From NCBI RefSeq assembly GCF_024105635.1, contig NZ_WYDQ01000001.1, positions 2,852,501-2,916,500 on the forward strand: DNA of 64,000 nucleotides, in the 5' to 3' direction. The DNA is from Oceanicola sp. 502str15. GTDB lineage: Bacteria > Pseudomonadota > Alphaproteobacteria > Rhodobacterales > Rhodobacteraceae. The translations under genes and the position numbers were made by a program. Each line of letters begins with the position of its first letter. The stretch's first letter is position 1. The notes beneath the pieces were generated by a model. The model saw nothing but the letters and a program-made list of their open reading frames with translations, was not told the origin of the DNA and did no database searches. Positions 61,976 through 64,000 of this stretch are shown piece after piece.

Positions 61976-62488
61976 ATGCAGGCATATGTAACGATCATGG
62001 GGAAGGTCTCGGTCTTTCTCGGCAAGGTCTGCGGGGTGTTCTACCTCGCGGCCGTGGCGCTTTCGCTCTACGAGGTCTTCATGCGCTACGTGATGGGCGC
62101 GCCAACCTCCTGGACCTCCGAAACCATCATGGTTCTGGTGGCCACCGCCTGGATGCTCTGCGTCGGCGCGGTCACACAGCAGCGCCGCCACATCACCGTC
62201 ACCACCATGGAAATCCTCGTCGGTGAGGCGCTTTGGAACCGGATGAAGAAAATCGCGATCCTTCTGTCCATGATCGGCGTGGCCGGGCTCGTGATCATGC
62301 TCTGGGAGCCGATGGTGAAGGTGCTCCGCGCGCCCCAGACCACCGGCAGCGCCTTCGATCCCTATACGCCGACCTACATCAAGCCAATGCTTCTGGCCTC
62401 AGCGGTGCTCTACTTCCTGCAACTGCTCGCAAACCTCCTGACACCAGCGCACCAGCGCCCCGCTCCCGCCGGCCTTGGAGTTGAATGA
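61976..62488 (+). CDS. TRAP transporter small permease (DctQ type)
   Basis: A 170-residue membrane protein with four helices: about residues 12-32, 48-70, 90-112 and 135-155. It contains the DctQ segment EVFMRYVMGAPTSWTSETIM near residue 28 and the QQRRHITV loop. Its stop overlaps the large-permease start by 4 bp. It forms the membrane complex with the DctM protein and couples sodium-driven uptake. Confidence 0.92.
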   Translation: MQAYVTIMGKVSVFLGKVCGVFYLAAVALSLYEVFMRYVMGAPTSWTSETIMVLVATAWMLCVGAVTQQRRHITVTTMEILVGEALWNRMKKIAILLSMIGVAGLVIMLWEPMVKVLRAPQTTGSAFDPYTPTYIKPMLLASAVLYFLQLLANLLTPAHQRPAPAGLGVE

Positions 62489-63795
62489 TGGGCATCGAAC
62501 TTGTCACCCTCTGCATCGTCTCGGCGCTGTTCATCCTCATGGCCATCGGGGTGCCGCTCGGCGCCTCGACCCTGCTGATCTCGGTCGCCACCGCCTACCT
62601 CGCCTACGGCAGCAACGGCTTTATCCTCGTCACCTCCGCCGTCACCAAGGTGATGGACAAGCAGACCCTCGTGGCGGTGCCCTTCTTCGTCTTCATGGCC
62701 AATATCATGGAGCGATCAGGGGTCGCGAAAGAGCTGTTCAACTCCATGGCCGTGCTCGGCGGCCGGATGAAAGGCGGCGTCGCGGTGCAAACCTGCCTCG
62801 TGGCCGTGGTGCTGGCGGCCATGTCGGGGATCGTGGGCGGCGAGATCGTGCTGCTCGGGCTCATCGCCCTGCCGCAGATGTTCCGTCTCGGGTATGACCG
62901 CAAGCTCTCCATCGGGGTGCTCTGCGCCTCGGGCTCGCTGGCCACGCTCATCCCGCCCAGCGTGGTGCTGATCGTCTATGGCGCCGAGGCCGGGGTGTCT
63001 GTGCGCGACCTGTTCACGGCGGGCGTTGGCCCCGGCGTGCTGCTGGCGTCGCTCTACATTGCCTATGTGCTGTTCCGGGTAAAGATGAGCCCCGCCATGG
63101 GCCCCGCCTATGACGCGCCCGAGGCCCACCTGCCGTTCTTCGAGCGGCTCGCCTACCTCAAGGGGCTTGTCCTGCCCTTCCTGCTGATCTTCGGCGTGCT
63201 CGGCTCGATCTACGGCGGCATCGCCACCGTCACCGAATCCGCGGCCATCGGCGCGGTCGGCTCGCTGATCGTGGCCGCCGCCCGGCGGGAGCTGACCACC
63301 AAGGGCGTGCGCGAGGCGCTCTGGGCGACGACGCTCACCACCGGCTCGATTCTCTGGCTCATCATCGGGGCCGTCAGCCTCGTGGGCATCTACAACCTGA
63401 TGGGCGGCACCCGCTTTCTGAGCGGCATCCTCACCGGCCTCGACATGGCCCCGATCATGGTCATCATCGTGATGATGCTGATCATCTTCTTTCTGGGCAC
63501 CTTCCTGGAGTGGATCGCCATCGTCTTCATCACCGTCCCGGTCTTTGCGCCGGTGGTGGTGCAGCTCGGATATGACCCGGTCTGGTTCGGCATCCTCTTT
63601 GCCATGAACATCCAGATCTATATGCTCTCGCCGCCCTTCGGCCCGGCGTGCTTCTACCTCAAGAGCGTGGCGCCCAAGGATGTGACGTTGCAGGAAATCT
63701 TCCTTGCCGTGCTGCCCTTCATCGGGCTCCAGATCATCGGGCTGGCGCTGGTCATGGCCTTCCCGCAGATCGCGCTCTGGCTGCCGGGCCTCTAG
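62485..63795 (+). CDS. TRAP transporter large permease (DctM type)
   Basis: A 436-residue ion-transporter-superfamily permease with about eleven or twelve helices. Segments PFFVFMANIMERSGVAKELFN near residue 71, GSLATLIPPSVVLIVYG near 150 and FAMNIQIYMLSPPFGPACFYL near 372 match DctM; the pseudo-repeat hairpins contain the Pro/Ser residues that bind sodium and substrate in this fold. It is coupled by ATGA to the small permease. Confidence 0.94.
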   Translation: MMGIELVTLCIVSALFILMAIGVPLGASTLLISVATAYLAYGSNGFILVTSAVTKVMDKQTLVAVPFFVFMANIMERSGVAKELFNSMAVLGGRMKGGVAVQTCLVAVVLAAMSGIVGGEIVLLGLIALPQMFRLGYDRKLSIGVLCASGSLATLIPPSVVLIVYGAEAGVSVRDLFTAGVGPGVLLASLYIAYVLFRVKMSPAMGPAYDAPEAHLPFFERLAYLKGLVLPFLLIFGVLGSIYGGIATVTESAAIGAVGSLIVAAARRELTTKGVREALWATTLTTGSILWLIIGAVSLVGIYNLMGGTRFLSGILTGLDMAPIMVIIVMMLIIFFLGTFLEWIAIVFITVPVFAPVVVQLGYDPVWFGILFAMNIQIYMLSPPFGPACFYLKSVAPKDVTLQEIFLAVLPFIGLQIIGLALVMAFPQIALWLPGL

Positions 63796-63808
63796 AAAGG
63801 ACACCATC

Positions 63809-63931
63809 ATGGATACCAATGACGAAGACCACGAGGTTTACGAGTTCGGCTGGTGGCCCGAGATCGTCGGCGCGATCGGCGTGGTGGTGCTGGTCTGGGC
63901 GCTGATCGCCCTCGCGCGGGGGGCGATCTAG
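63809..63931 (+). CDS. 40-residue single-helix membrane peptide after the TRAP genes
   Basis: MDTNDEDHEVYEFGWWPEIV, then a hydrophobic helix (about 18-36, ending LIALARGAI). The acidic N-terminus would sit outside and the single Arg inside. AGAAAGGA lies 8-15 bases ahead of the ATG, and it follows the large permease by 13 bp, so it is probably translated. It may be a small TRAP-associated subunit, which is an inference from position. Confidence 0.6.
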   Translation: MDTNDEDHEVYEFGWWPEIVGAIGVVVLVWALIALARGAI

Positions 63932-63950
63932 CGCGGCGCGGGCGGGCGGC

Positions 63951-64000
63951 CCTAGCGGGTGCTCGCGTCAGCGAAGCTGTCGAACAGGTCAGCCGCGCCC
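63951..64000 (-). CDS. C-terminal end of an unidentified gene (truncated by window edge)
   Basis: On the minus strand an open frame enters from the right edge and stops at 63951-63953, encoding ...AADLFDSFADASTR. The Asp/Phe/Ala pattern is protein-like and the end faces the TRAP operon convergently. Identity cannot be judged from 16 residues. Confidence 0.35.

Overview
The window looks like a chromosomal segment of a member of the Rhodobacteraceae (Roseobacter-type Alphaproteobacteria). The evidence is uniformly high GC with GC-rich third codon positions, the 41-residue zinc-free form of ribosomal protein bL36, a saccharopine dehydrogenase-like gene pair, several Liv-type and TRAP transporters, a leuC/small gene/leuD/leuB region, and intergenic stem-loops that I associate with this family. 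I see no insertion sequence, prophage, CRISPR array, integrase or rRNA operon, and base composition does not shift visibly. This is core and metabolic DNA, not a genomic island.

Layout. 1-6.6 kb: on the minus strand, msrP (periplasmic methionine sulfoxide reductase), a membrane-anchored glutamate-synthase-like flavoprotein, an SDR dehydrogenase and clpB, which has a good heat-shock promoter; a 66-residue orphan points the other way. 6.6-9.0 kb: a saccharopine dehydrogenase-like pair preceded by a 51-residue membrane protein. 9.2-20.2 kb: a long plus-strand operon joining two acyl-CoA-forming ligase families to a complete Liv-type ABC transporter, with two secreted unknown proteins and a zinc-ribbon protein between the transporter genes. 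Immediately after it lies a secreted pseudo-caspase/peptidoglycan-binding protein.

21.8-29.8 kb: small housekeeping genes: VOC and SnoaL-like proteins, rpmJ, tRNA-Val(GAC), an N-formylglutamate amidohydrolase-like gene, a thioesterase, dinB, hutX, an SPFH/NfeD pair, a divergent HxlR regulator and NAD(P)-binding protein, and pyrF. 29.9-38.0 kb: a minus-strand envelope module of bacterial alpha-2-macroglobulin, a putative glycolipid-binding protein and penicillin-binding protein 1C. 38.2-46.5 kb: a soluble hybrid histidine kinase with one degenerate and one intact receiver, yaaA, recQ, a glycine-rich orphan, a YggT protein, a thioesterase and an MscS channel.

46.8-54.4 kb: leucine biosynthesis (leuC, a small conserved gene, leuD, then leuB after four intervening genes). 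54.5-57.2 kb: an ArsR regulator divergent from two ferredoxin-fold proteins, a DMT transporter and tRNA-Pro(CGG). 57.3-64.0 kb: a sugar-acid island. A GntR regulator, a beta-decarboxylating dehydrogenase, an OtnK-type kinase and a small monooxygenase lie on the minus strand; a complete TRAP transporter plus a 40-residue membrane peptide is divergent from them.

The most interesting candidates are the ligase-transporter operon with its embedded unknown secreted proteins, the pseudo-caspase, the A2M/glycolipid-binding/PbpC cluster, the OtnK kinase paired with an isopropylmalate-type dehydrogenase, and the glycine-rich orphan. I found no obviously new defence or mobile system. All product calls come from reading motifs and architecture; no database search was run.
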